DNA of 50,653 nt from Actinokineospora sp. NBRC 105648. Lineage in GTDB: Bacteria; Actinomycetota; Actinomycetes; Mycobacteriales; Pseudonocardiaceae. A program made the translations under genes and the position numbers. Positions 16,240 through 24,042 of the stretch are shown piece by piece. The stretch is taken from contig NZ_BSTR01000057.1 in assembly GCF_030269645.1 (NCBI RefSeq), positions 1-50,653 of the forward strand, read 5' to 3'. The notes under the pieces were generated by a model. It had not been told where the DNA came from and searched no databases. It saw only the letters and a program-made list of their open reading frames with translations. The stretch's first letter is position 1; the number at the start of each line of letters is the position of its first letter.

Positions 16240-17229
16240 CTAGTGCGCAGGGCGCACCCCCGTGAAGACTGTGGTGGCGGACAGCAGGAAGGCATCGGGC
16301 CTGCGCAGGATGCCCTCGGCGGACGTCGGGTCGAGCAGGACGTCCAGGGTGTCGAGGTCTTCCGGGGCGAAGGCCTCGCTCACGTTCCCCCGCAGGCGGG
16401 ACAGGTGGGTGTGCAGGAAGGCGCGGCCCGGTTCGCCCAGGGGTGCGGGCAGGTCGAGCAGGGACGTGAAGCTGCCCGCGTCGGTGAGCCCGGCGCGGGT
16501 GAGCATCGCGGGCCAGTCCTCGACCACGGCGACGCTGCCCGGCAGGCCGGTCCGCATCGCCTCGAACCACTCCTCTTGGGCGGCGTCGAGCCGGGCTTGC
16601 AACCCCGGCCTGCCGACGCCGATGTCACGCGGGAGGAAGCGCGTCGGCAGTCCACCCTCGGCCACGGCGAGCACGCCACCGGGGTTGAGCGCGCCGGCGA
16701 GGGCGGTCAGGGTGGCCTGCTGGTCGCCGAGGTGGTGCACGGCCTTGCTGCTCCAGATCAGGTCGGCGGAGCCGAGCCCGGCGAGCCCCTCGGGCAGCTC
16801 GGCGTGCTGGACGCTGACCCGGCCGCCGAGCCCGAGCCGCTCGGCACGGGCGAGGGCGCGGTCCAGCAGGCCCGCCGCCCCGTCCACGGCGACCACCTCG
16901 GCGTCGGGGAAGGTCTCGGCGAGCACGCCGGTCATCACACCGGGGCCGCTGCCGATGTCCAGGACGCGCCGCACGCCCGGGCGCCGGAGGCGGGCCGCCA
17001 CCTGGCGCAGGACCGGGAGGTGCAGGTCGCCGCTGTCCTCCAGCCAGGCGGCCATGACCTCCCAGTCCAGGTCGGTGTGGTGGTGCCCGCTGCCGTGGCC
17101 GTGCTCGCTGTGGTTGCCATGCCCGTTGTCGCGCCCGTGCTGGTTGTCGGCGCTGGACTCGGTGTCAGTGGTGGGCTCGGTGTCGGCGGTGGGCTCGGTG
17201 TCGGTGCGGTGCCCGTGGTGTCGGCTCAT
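16240..17229 (-). CDS. SAM-dependent methyltransferase with His-rich N-terminus
   Basis: 329 aa from ATG 17229; the Shine-Dalgarno is weak. Residues 1-52 are a low-complexity leader: TDTEP/TADTEP repeats, then HGRDNGHGNHSEHGHGSGHHH, giving about 11 histidines. The class I methyltransferase domain follows with motif I VLDIGSGPGVMTG (Asp91), an acidic residue after VVAVDGA, and LIWSSKAVHHLGD. The His-rich tract looks like a metal-binding tail and is unusual for this family. The gene is divergent from an XRE-cupin regulator and co-transcribed with the MFS exporter downstream. Confidence 0.85.
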   Translation of the reverse strand: MSRHHGHRTDTEPTADTEPTTDTESSADNQHGRDNGHGNHSEHGHGSGHHHTDLDWEVMAAWLEDSGDLHLPVLRQVAARLRRPGVRRVLDIGSGPGVMTGVLAETFPDAEVVAVDGAAGLLDRALARAERLGLGGRVSVQHAELPEGLAGLGSADLIWSSKAVHHLGDQQATLTALAGALNPGGVLAVAEGGLPTRFLPRDIGVGRPGLQARLDAAQEEWFEAMRTGLPGSVAVVEDWPAMLTRAGLTDAGSFTSLLDLPAPLGEPGRAFLHTHLSRLRGNVSEAFAPEDLDTLDVLLDPTSAEGILRRPDAFLLSATTVFTGVRPAH

Positions 17230-17259
17230 GCCGGGAGCGTGCACCCGGCGGCGGACGGC

Positions 17260-17277
17260 CGGCAACTTCTGTTGCCG
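17260..17277. promoter_or_regulatory. Inverted-repeat operator candidate (CGGCAAC-N4-GTTGCCG)
   Basis: A perfect 7-bp inverted repeat with a 4-nt spacer is centred in the 77-bp gap between the divergent methyltransferase and XRE-cupin genes. The TTGCC/GGCAA half-sites and position fit an operator for the regulator encoded at 17307. Confidence 0.55.
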
Positions 17278-17306
17278 ATTCCGGGAAATGGGGGTGTGCT
17301 GTCCCC

Positions 17307-17888
17307 ATGGACGAAACACCCCAGTACCAGGCGGTCCTCGACGAGGTGGCCCCCAGGCTGCGGCGGCTGCGCGACCAGCACGGCCTTACCCTGGCCGCCC
17401 TGTCCGAGGTGACCGGCATCTCCAAGAGCACCCTGTCCCGGCTGGAGTCCGGGCAGCGCCGCCCCAGTCTGGAACTGCTCCTGCCGCTGGCCACGGCCTA
17501 CCAGGTGCCGCTCGACGACTTGGTCGGCGCCCCGGAGGTGGGCGACCCCCGCATCCGCCTGATCCCCCGCCCGCTGCCACGTGGCGGCACGTTCATCCCG
17601 CTGACCAGGGGCCCGGGCCCGCTCCAGGCGTACAAGATGGTCATCACTGACCGGGGCACCGTCCCGGAGCACCGCACCCATGAGGGCTACGAGTGGCTCT
17701 ACGTCCTCGACGGCCGCCTCCGCCTAGTCCTCGCCGACCACGACGTGGTCCTCGGGCCGGGCGAGGCCGCCGAGTTCGACACCCGGGTGCCGCACTGGTT
17801 CGGCAGCGCGGATGGGCGGCCGGTGGAGATCTTGAGCCTGTTCGGGAAACAGGGGGAGCGGATGCATGTCCGCACCAAGCCTCGGTGA
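17307..17888 (+). CDS. XRE-family regulator with C-terminal cupin
   Basis: 193 aa. An HTH of the phage Cro/CI type spans residues 14-70 (LRDQHGLTLAALSEVTGISKSTLSRLE), and a cupin beta-barrel spans about 105-185 (VPEHRTHEGYEWLYVLDG, VLGPGEAAEFDTRVPHWFG), with His and Glu in metal-ligand positions. Such proteins sense small molecules or metals through the cupin and control adjacent genes. It is divergent from the methyltransferase-MFS operon, with a palindrome in the gap; autoregulation plus control of that operon is the natural inference. Confidence 0.9.
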   Translation: MDETPQYQAVLDEVAPRLRRLRDQHGLTLAALSEVTGISKSTLSRLESGQRRPSLELLLPLATAYQVPLDDLVGAPEVGDPRIRLIPRPLPRGGTFIPLTRGPGPLQAYKMVITDRGTVPEHRTHEGYEWLYVLDGRLRLVLADHDVVLGPGEAAEFDTRVPHWFGSADGRPVEILSLFGKQGERMHVRTKPR

Positions 17889-18211
17889 TGTCGTGTGGTT
17901 GCTTGGCGTGCTGGTGGCCGTCGGCGCTTGCTCTGGTGGGTGTGCGCGTCGGGGCTTGCTTGCTGCTTGCTTCGGGTCGGCCGTCGGGGCTTGCTTGGGG
18001 AGTGTGCGCGTCGGGGCTTGCTTTGGTGGGTGCGCTCGATGGGGTGGAGGGTCTTTTAGGACGGTGATCGGAGAGGGGTGTTGCTGGCGGGGTTGGGTTG
18101 GCGGTGGCGCAGGAGGGGTGCGGGAGGCGAAGTTGATGTGAGTGGTGAAGCTGGGGCGCGGGAGGGAAAGTTGGGTTGCGGGTGGCGAAGTCGGGTCGTG
18201 GTGGGGTGGGG
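17889..18211. other. Repetitive intergenic stretch
   Basis: No gene is seen in this 323-bp gap between convergent genes. Bases 17930-18040 contain degenerate direct repeats of a roughly 20-bp unit (GTGTGCGCGTCGGGGCTTGC, with variants of GTCGGGGCTTGCTT), followed by G-rich, C-poor sequence to 18210. A frame of 91 codons runs through the repeats but has the Cys/Gly-rich composition expected of chance. No T-tailed terminator was found. Confidence 0.5.
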
Positions 18212-19093
18212 TCAAGGGGTGGTGGCGGCCCTGATCTCCTTTGCCACCATGGCCATGGTGGTGCGGGCGCGGGTGGGGTCCTGGGTGAGGAAGTAGTGGT
18301 CGACGTTGGGGGTTTCGTCGTGTCGGACTGGGATTCCGGCTTCGCGTAGGCGGTTCGCGTAGCGTTCGCCGTCGTGGCGGAGGGTGTCGTGGGCGGCGGT
18401 CAGGATGATCGCGGGTGGTAGGCCGGTGAGGTCCGGTGCCAGGACTGGGGAGGCGTAGGGCTCGGATCGGCTGGCCGTGTCCGGGAAGTAGACACGTCGG
18501 ACTAGTTGGCGGAGGCTTGCGGCGATCATGCCCTCGGGGGTGGGGGTGAGGGCGCTCGCCATGTCCAGGGCCGGGACGCCCAGTACCTGCAGGGCCGGGC
18601 GGAACGAGCCGGTGTCCCTGGCCTGGAGGCAGACCGAGGCCGCCAGGCCGCCGCCGGAGGAGAAGCCGCCGACGGTGATCCGGTCGTTCGCCCACCCGGC
18701 CGCCCACGCGGCCACGTCGTGGCACTGTTCCTGGGCGACCGGGTAGGCCGCGTACGGGCCCGCGCTGAAGTCGACGTTCACGACCACGACGCCTGCCGTG
18801 GCCGTGAGGTAGCGACACCACCAGTCGTCCATCTTCGGGTGGCGCATCAGCCAGGCGCCCCCGTGGAAGTGGACGTGGACCGGGGTTCGGTCATCAGTGC
18901 CGTCATCAGTGCGGTCGTCGGTGCCGGGTGGGCGGTAGACGTGTGCCGGAACCGTGCCGTGCCGGGTGGGCACGGGCTGGACCCGCGGCTTCGGCAGCTC
19001 CGTGCCCGCGAACCGCAGGTTGTCCCCGTAGCGCACCGTCCAGCGCGCGGTCGCGTGGATCAGCGCCGCGCGCACCCGGTCGTCGAGTCGCAT
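18212..19093 (-). CDS. Alpha/beta hydrolase, hormone-sensitive-lipase-like esterase
   Basis: 293 aa from ATG 19093. The oxyanion-hole motif HFHGGAW, nucleophile Ser145 in GFSSGGGLA, acid Asp in AAHDTLRHDGE and base His in NVDHYF follow the order of the HSL (bacterial type IV) esterase family. It is probably cytoplasmic and acts on short-chain esters. GTTCGG-type upstream sequence gives no strong Shine-Dalgarno; an in-frame ATG at 19159 would add 22 residues. It lies 46 bp after the methyltransferase gene on the same strand and may be co-transcribed. Confidence 0.88.
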   Translation of the reverse strand: MRLDDRVRAALIHATARWTVRYGDNLRFAGTELPKPRVQPVPTRHGTVPAHVYRPPGTDDRTDDGTDDRTPVHVHFHGGAWLMRHPKMDDWWCRYLTATAGVVVVNVDFSAGPYAAYPVAQEQCHDVAAWAAGWANDRITVGGFSSGGGLAASVCLQARDTGSFRPALQVLGVPALDMASALTPTPEGMIAASLRQLVRRVYFPDTASRSEPYASPVLAPDLTGLPPAIILTAAHDTLRHDGERYANRLREAGIPVRHDETPNVDHYFLTQDPTRARTTMAMVAKEIRAATTP

Positions 19094-19139
19094 GGTGGGT
19101 GTTCGGAGCCGACCGCCGCCCCGGATCGGCGTGGGGGGG

Positions 19140-19796
19140 TCAGGTCCGAACGGCCACAATGGACTTCGTCAGGCCCGCGGCCCGCTCGTGCCAGATGTCG
19201 GAGTCGGGGAACAGCAGGCGCAGCTCGGTGATGGAGACCAGCTCGGTGGCCAGGACCGCGTCGGTGGCGTCGTCGCCGGAGAGCCGGGAGTACCCGAGCG
19301 GCCAGTGCCGGATGGCGGCCGCGCGCGCGGCCGTCGGCAGGAACTGCAGGCCGGGGAACATCCAGTGCGGCTCGATCGGGAAGTACCGGTACGGGGTTTG
19401 CACCCAGTGCCGCGGCGCGGCGCCGCGGATGACCTCGGCGAGGTCGCGGCGCGGGGCGTAGCCGCCGACGTGCTCGAGCAGGCTGTTCGACACCACCAGG
19501 TCGAACCGCTCCCCCTCGATCTGGCCCGGTGCGCACGCGTCGTCGACCAGGTGGCGGATCCACGGTTCCGGGGCCTCGGCCTCGACCAGGTTGACCGTGG
19601 TCAGCTCGGCCGGTCGGGTCTGCGCGGCGCGCCAGAACGACGGCAGGCCGCCGAGGTCGAGCACCCGGAGCGCGGCCAGGTCCGGGAACCGGCTCATCAG
19701 CTCCGACCAGCGCTTCGCCCGCGCCCGGCTGGACAGCGATCCCGGTGCCGTCGGGTCGTTGAGCACCCGGCGCACCTTGTGCCGCAGTGTCGTCAC
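19140..19796 (-). CDS. Class I SAM-dependent methyltransferase-like protein
   Basis: 218 aa from GTG 19796, preceded by AAGGGGG. Motif I reads LRVLDLGGLPSFW, followed by NLVEAEAPEPW and a post-motif FDLVVSNSLLEHVGGY, as in glycan- or small-molecule methyltransferases of the Methyltransf_11 type. The aromatic stretch HWVQTPYRYFPIEPHWMFPG is characteristic of a subset often found beside glycosyltransferases, but none occurs here. An 8-bp hairpin (CCGCCCCG-CTCA-CGGGGCGG, 19814-19833) lies just upstream of its ribosome site and could modulate expression. Confidence 0.8.
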   Translation of the reverse strand: MTTLRHKVRRVLNDPTAPGSLSSRARAKRWSELMSRFPDLAALRVLDLGGLPSFWRAAQTRPAELTTVNLVEAEAPEPWIRHLVDDACAPGQIEGERFDLVVSNSLLEHVGGYAPRRDLAEVIRGAAPRHWVQTPYRYFPIEPHWMFPGLQFLPTAARAAAIRHWPLGYSRLSGDDATDAVLATELVSITELRLLFPDSDIWHERAAGLTKSIVAVRT

Positions 19797-20190
19797 ATCA
19801 GCCCCCTTCAGTGCCGCCCCGCTCACGGGGCGGATCGACCCCTAAATCGACGCGGGCCGGTGTTCGATTACCGGAAAACGCGTCTTGCACTCGACCGGCC
19901 TAGCGCGGTTCCCCTACAACACAAGGGGTTGCGACGATCGGACGCACGGCAGGGCACCGGACCGGGAATTCCGGAAATGCGCATCGGGTGCGAGTCCGCG
20001 CGCAGCGGAGTGAGTGATCGTCAATTTCCTTGCCAACCGGGGCCGAAAGGCAAAGTGTTGGCCCGGCGAGTTGAGCGAATCCGGTGGTCCCACGTTCGGG
20101 CCACCGGTGAGTGGCACCGGACCCCGGTCACCTGCCGCACTCGAGGTCCGCGGCGCCAGCCCGGCTCACGCACTGCTTGAGGGCACACAC
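19797..20190. other. Divergent promoter region
   Basis: 394 bp between the divergent methyltransferase and glycine-rich protein genes. It holds the hairpin at 19814-19833 and AT-richer patches (around 19868-19882 and 20010-20050) that may contain promoters. Reading frames across it show no coding character. Confidence 0.45.
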
Positions 20191-21522
20191 ATGAGATCGA
20201 CAGCACGCACGACCACGGCTGTCCGCGCACTGATCGGACTGGGCGTCGCGGCGGGGTTCGCGCTCGCCGCGCCCGCCGTGGCCCTGGCCGATCCGCTCGG
20301 CTGCGCCCGGACCCCCAACGGGTCCGGCGACACCATCACCTGCACCGCGGGCATCCCCGCCGGTCAGGTCCTCACCGGCACCGCGGGCGGCGACATCGTC
20401 ACCGTCACCGGCGGCGTCCTCGCGGGCACCGTCGACACCGCGGGCGGGAACGACAGGATCCAGGTCACCGGCACGGCAGGCACCACCGGCGCGGTGGGCG
20501 GACCGGGTGGAGTGGGCACGAGCACCCACCCCGCCGGTTTCGCGGGCGCGGCGGGAAGCGCGGGCGGGGTCGGCGGTCTCGCCGTCGCGAGCACCGGCGT
20601 GATCAACGCCGGTGACGGCACCGACGTCGTCACCGTCACGGGTGGGGCCGGCGGGGCAGGCGGATCCGGGGGCACAGGCGGTACGGGCATCCTCGGTGGC
20701 GCCGGGGGCGCGGGCGGGGTCGGTGGTGCGGGCGGCGCGGGCGGCCTCGGCAGCTTCGGCAGTGTCCAGGGCGGTCTCGGTATGGACACGCTCACCGTCA
20801 CCGGCGGGGCGGGCGGCACCAGCGGCCTCGGTAGTGCCGGCGGCGCGAGCGGTCCCAGCGCGGGCACCGGTGGCGTAGGCGGTGTCGGCGGCGCCGGTGG
20901 TGTCGGCGGGATCGCGGTCGGCAGCTCGGGCACCGTCAGCGGTGGCGACGCGATCGACACCATCACCGTCACCGGCGGTGTCGGCGCCCCCGGCCGCGCG
21001 GGTGGCCTCGGCGGCTGCGGGCACGGTGGCGGCGCGGGCGGCTTCGGCGGTGTCGGCGGCGCGGGCGGGATCGGCAGTTCGGGAACGGTCAACGGTGACG
21101 CGGGCAACGACATCGTCAAGGTCGTCGGCGGCCTCGGTGGCCTCGGCGGCGCCGCGGGCAAGGGCGGCAACGGCATGGACCCGGGCCAGATCGGCGGCGC
21201 GGGTGGCGGCGGTGGCGCGGGCGGTGCGGGCGGCGTCGGCAACAGCGGGAGCGTCAGCGGCGGCCTCGGCGACGACAGCGTCACCGTGACCGGCGGAAAG
21301 GGCGGGTACGGCGGCACGGGCGGTACCGGCGGCACCGGCTGCCAGCCGGGCGCGGGCGGTGCGGGTGGCGCGGGTGGCACCCTCGGCGCAGGCGGCGTCG
21401 GCAGTTCGGGCACCGTGGTCGGCGGTGGCGGAACGGACACCATCGCCACCACCAACGGCGTCTCAGGCGGCAACGGCGTGATCGGCATCGCGGGCGGCAA
21501 CGTGCTCACCTGCGGCTGCTGA
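20191..21522 (+). CDS. Secreted glycine-rich PGRS/RTX-like repeat protein
   Basis: 443 aa from ATG 20191, with GAGGG eight bases upstream. Residues 1-35 are a signal peptide ending AAPAVALADP. The rest is built from about seven modules: a G(T/S)V-x-GG-x-G-x-D-x-(I/L)TVTGG strand unit followed by a collagen-like GGxGG tract of 25-45 residues. The strand units resemble RTX calcium-binding nonapeptides (GGxGxDxL); the Gly tracts resemble mycobacterial PE_PGRS domains, but no PE domain is present. Six cysteines (GCART, ITCTAG, GGCGHG, GCQPG, LTCGC) are scattered. It is probably a cell-surface or secreted structural protein. A large proline-rich frame on the opposite strand is a shadow. Confidence 0.85.
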   Translation: MRSTARTTTAVRALIGLGVAAGFALAAPAVALADPLGCARTPNGSGDTITCTAGIPAGQVLTGTAGGDIVTVTGGVLAGTVDTAGGNDRIQVTGTAGTTGAVGGPGGVGTSTHPAGFAGAAGSAGGVGGLAVASTGVINAGDGTDVVTVTGGAGGAGGSGGTGGTGILGGAGGAGGVGGAGGAGGLGSFGSVQGGLGMDTLTVTGGAGGTSGLGSAGGASGPSAGTGGVGGVGGAGGVGGIAVGSSGTVSGGDAIDTITVTGGVGAPGRAGGLGGCGHGGGAGGFGGVGGAGGIGSSGTVNGDAGNDIVKVVGGLGGLGGAAGKGGNGMDPGQIGGAGGGGGAGGAGGVGNSGSVSGGLGDDSVTVTGGKGGYGGTGGTGGTGCQPGAGGAGGAGGTLGAGGVGSSGTVVGGGGTDTIATTNGVSGGNGVIGIAGGNVLTCGC

Positions 21523-21540
21523 CCCCTGGTAGGTAGCGCA

Positions 21541-21578
21541 CGTCGTGTGCGGACGGCCACCGCTGTCCGCACACGACG
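21541..21578. terminator. Hairpin terminator after the glycine-rich gene
   Basis: A perfect 14-bp stem (CGTCGTGTGCGGAC/GTCCGCACACGACG) with a 10-nt loop starts 18 bp after the stop codon. Confidence 0.8.
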
Positions 21579-21991
21579 AATTCCGGACGGATTCCCTGCC
21601 ACGAGGTACGCCCACCCGAGCTCGTTCGGTAGAAACCGAACAACCACTTGCGCCGCAACCGATGCGGCTCCGACGTCGTCGATGTGGCACGGGCGCCACC
21701 TCGAGTCGCGACGGCGGTGTCCGGTCAAGGGCTCGCCGGGTACCAGCGGTACCCGGCGGCCGGCAGCCGCCGGGTAGCGCGACGCGGTTCGCCGAGTCCC
21801 TCCCGGACCAGGGTCGAGTACTGCACCTGGACTCGGAAGGGGGCACACCGGCGCCCGAAGACGCCCGCCCGACTGCGGCTGCCCCGTGGCGTTCGACCTG
21901 GTGGCGGGCTCACGGACCGCGTCCGGCACCACGCTGACCAGGGCGTTCGGGGTATCGCGCGGCGTGGCCGCGCTCCCCTCTGACGAGACCT
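21579..21991. other. Intergenic region with a second terminator hairpin
   Basis: Between convergent genes. A perfect 11-bp stem with a 3-nt loop (CGCCGGGTACC-AGC-GGTACCCGGCG) lies at 21734-21758, and a smaller GGCGGC/GCCGCC hairpin follows directly. These probably terminate the desaturase transcript from the minus strand. No gene is supported; the frames crossing here are short and Arg/Pro-rich. Confidence 0.5.
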
Positions 21992-23035
21992 CTAGCGGGC
22001 GTCCGCCGCGCGCAGTTCGGCACCGGCGTCGTGCAGGTGGCTGAGCACCTGGGCGTAAGAGGTGCGGATGTTGCACTTGACGTAGCGGATGTCGTGACGC
22101 GCGCAGAAGTCCTCGACGATCGGCTGCGCGCGGCGCAGGTTAGCCCGCGGCATGTGCGGGTAGAGGTGGTGCTCGATCTGGTAGTTCAGGCCACCGAAGA
22201 GGCCGTCGACCCAGCGCCCGCCGACGATGTCGCGCGAGGTCAGGACCTGCTTGCGCAGGTGGTCGAGGCGGTCCTCGGCCGTCAGGATCGGCATGCCCTT
22301 GTGGTTCGGGGCGAACGAGCAGCCGAGGTAGACCCCCATGATGGCCTGGTGCACGACCATGAACGCGACCGCCTGCAGCGGGGAGAGCACGAGGAACAGC
22401 GCGGTCACCATGGCGGCGGTGGGCACGGTCAGCAGCACGGCCTCGAGCACCGGGCGCTTGATCTCGCGCTTCCACGCCGACTGGAAGCCGGAGATGCGCA
22501 GCAGGACCGCTTCGAGGGTGAGCAGCGGGAAGAACAGGTAGGCCTGGCGCTTGGTAATCCAGCGGTTCACGCCCGTCTTGTCGACCGCCTGCTCACGGCT
22601 GAACGCCAGCGCGGGGATCTCGATGTCCGGGTCGTGGTCCTCGGTGTTGGGGTTGGCGTGGTGCCGGTTGTGCTTGCCGACCCACCACTGGTAGCTGATC
22701 CCGGTGACCGCGCCGTTGAGGTAGCCGACGACGTCGTTGCGGGTGTGCGAGCGGAAGATCTGCCGGTGGCCCGCGTCGTGGCCCATGAAGGCGAACTGCG
22801 TGAACACCAGCGCCAGGAACGCCGCGACGAACATCTGCCACCACGACTCGCCCAGGTACGCGAAGGCCGCCCCGCCCGCCAGCAGCGCCAGCACGTTGCC
22901 CGCGTTGCGCAGCGCGTAGTAGCCGTAGCGCCTGCCCAACAGGCCCGCGTCCTTCAGCTCCTTGGTCAGCCTCCCGAAGTCGCTCCCGCGCCGCACATCG
23001 GCCGAGGGTGGTTCGAAGGTGTCCACTGACGTCAT
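21992..23035 (-). CDS. Membrane fatty-acid desaturase
   Basis: 347 aa. It is an integral-membrane di-iron desaturase acting on acyl chains. The three histidine boxes are intact: HDAGH (86-90), HNRHH (122-126) and QIEHH (286-290). The Gln-type third box is the form found in front-end and related acyl-lipid desaturases. Hydrophobic segments flank residues 45-85 and 195-245. ATG 23035 follows AGGA at a good distance. It is monocistronic, with a long upstream region and hairpins downstream. Cold adaptation or membrane-fluidity control is the likely role. Confidence 0.93.
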   Translation of the reverse strand: MTSVDTFEPPSADVRRGSDFGRLTKELKDAGLLGRRYGYYALRNAGNVLALLAGGAAFAYLGESWWQMFVAAFLALVFTQFAFMGHDAGHRQIFRSHTRNDVVGYLNGAVTGISYQWWVGKHNRHHANPNTEDHDPDIEIPALAFSREQAVDKTGVNRWITKRQAYLFFPLLTLEAVLLRISGFQSAWKREIKRPVLEAVLLTVPTAAMVTALFLVLSPLQAVAFMVVHQAIMGVYLGCSFAPNHKGMPILTAEDRLDHLRKQVLTSRDIVGGRWVDGLFGGLNYQIEHHLYPHMPRANLRRAQPIVEDFCARHDIRYVKCNIRTSYAQVLSHLHDAGAELRAADAR

Positions 23036-23597
23036 CAGTTCCTGCTTCCAGAGCGACGTGGCGCACCTGCGCCCGCGGGATGAACAACGGGCGCCAGTTC
23101 GTGGCGGCCGGGAGAGCCGAGTTGACGGTAGAGGCGGCGGTCAGACAGCAGCCCTCGGCGGCGTGGCGGTGCGACGACGCCGGAATGTCTGTCTGACCAG
23201 TAGCCTCGCACGACGACGAGCCGGCCGCTGGCCGCGACTCCGTGGAGCCGCACCCAGCCGCCAGGCCCCGAACGATACGGGCAGCGAGGTGAACGGCCTA
23301 CACATCCGGGGCACCGCTCACGCACCGTGATGTGCTTGGCGGTGAGCGTCACCGTACCCAATCGCGCACCCAGCGTCACACCCGGCTGGCACGGTGTGCG
23401 AGTGCGACTCGGCCGAGCGCTTGGTTGTCCGCCGCCACGCGTCCACAAAGGAGAGTCAGAGCGGCGCTCGGGCCGGGCCGCCGACCGGGGGCCGACGACC
23501 CGGCCCGGTCTGCCGGCACGGAATCGGGTTGAGTCGCATCGAGTCAGGTTTGCTCAGGTGGGCTCGGCGGCTCGACCGGCCCGGGGACGGGCGTCGG
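23036..23597. other. Long desaturase upstream region
   Basis: 562 bp without a supported gene. A perfect 10-bp inverted repeat, GGTCAGACAG (23139-23148) and CTGTCTGACC (23189-23198), lies about 105-165 bp upstream of the desaturase start and is separated by 40 bp, so it could be a bipartite regulatory site. A good ribosome-site-like AAAGGAGA near 23447 is not followed by a plausible frame. Confidence 0.45.
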
Positions 23598-23861
23598 CTA
23601 TCGGATGTCGGCGAGCACGTAGAAGTACCAGCCGGGGCCCCGGCTGCCGCCGCGCGGCTCCGAGGTGAAGTAGCCGCACGGCCAGGTCTGGAACTCCGGC
23701 GGGCTGCGGAACGCGGTGGAGTCCGCGTCGCAGCTGACCTGGTCGGGGTACGGGCCGAGGAAGTAGTGCGCCCACCACGGGTCGGCGTTCGCCGTGCTCG
23801 GGGTGGCGATCAGACCGAAGGCGAGCAGCAGGGCCGATAAGGCGGCGCTAGATCTTCTCAT
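23598..23861 (-). CDS. Small secreted protein
   Basis: 87 aa. ATG 23861 has GGGAGGG upstream. Residues 1-26 are a signal peptide (ALSALLLAFGLIATPSTANA). The mature part of about 60 aa is rich in Trp, Tyr, Phe and Pro (DPWWAHYFLGPYPDQ, GPGWYFYVLADIR), with two cysteines that could form one disulfide. No family is recognised; the layout is common among actinobacterial exported peptides of unknown role. Confidence 0.7.
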   Translation of the reverse strand: MRRSSAALSALLLAFGLIATPSTANADPWWAHYFLGPYPDQVSCDADSTAFRSPPEFQTWPCGYFTSEPRGGSRGPGWYFYVLADIR

Positions 23862-24042
23862 GGTGTCCCTCCCGTGATCGAACTGCCGAGAACGATCACA
23901 TGAGGAATGCTCAGCCCGCCATCAGGATCACCCCGATGTACCAGCGGGTTCGCCGATGGCCCTGGGCGGTCCGGCCAACTGGCCGAGTGCACAGTGTCAC
24001 CGGACCGGCAAGCGGCCCCACCCGGGCCACGCGCGGTGGCGC

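Noticed and set aside
20364..22076. 570-codon proline-rich frame on the minus strand
   Set aside because: It is the antisense of GGxGG codons in the glycine-rich secreted protein, which has a signal peptide, ribosome site and terminator; the PPAPPAP pattern is the complement.
23394..23840. 148-codon plus-strand frame with upstream AAAGGAGA
   Set aside because: No start codon at a usable distance from the ribosome-site-like sequence, and the frame runs antisense through the small exoprotein gene.
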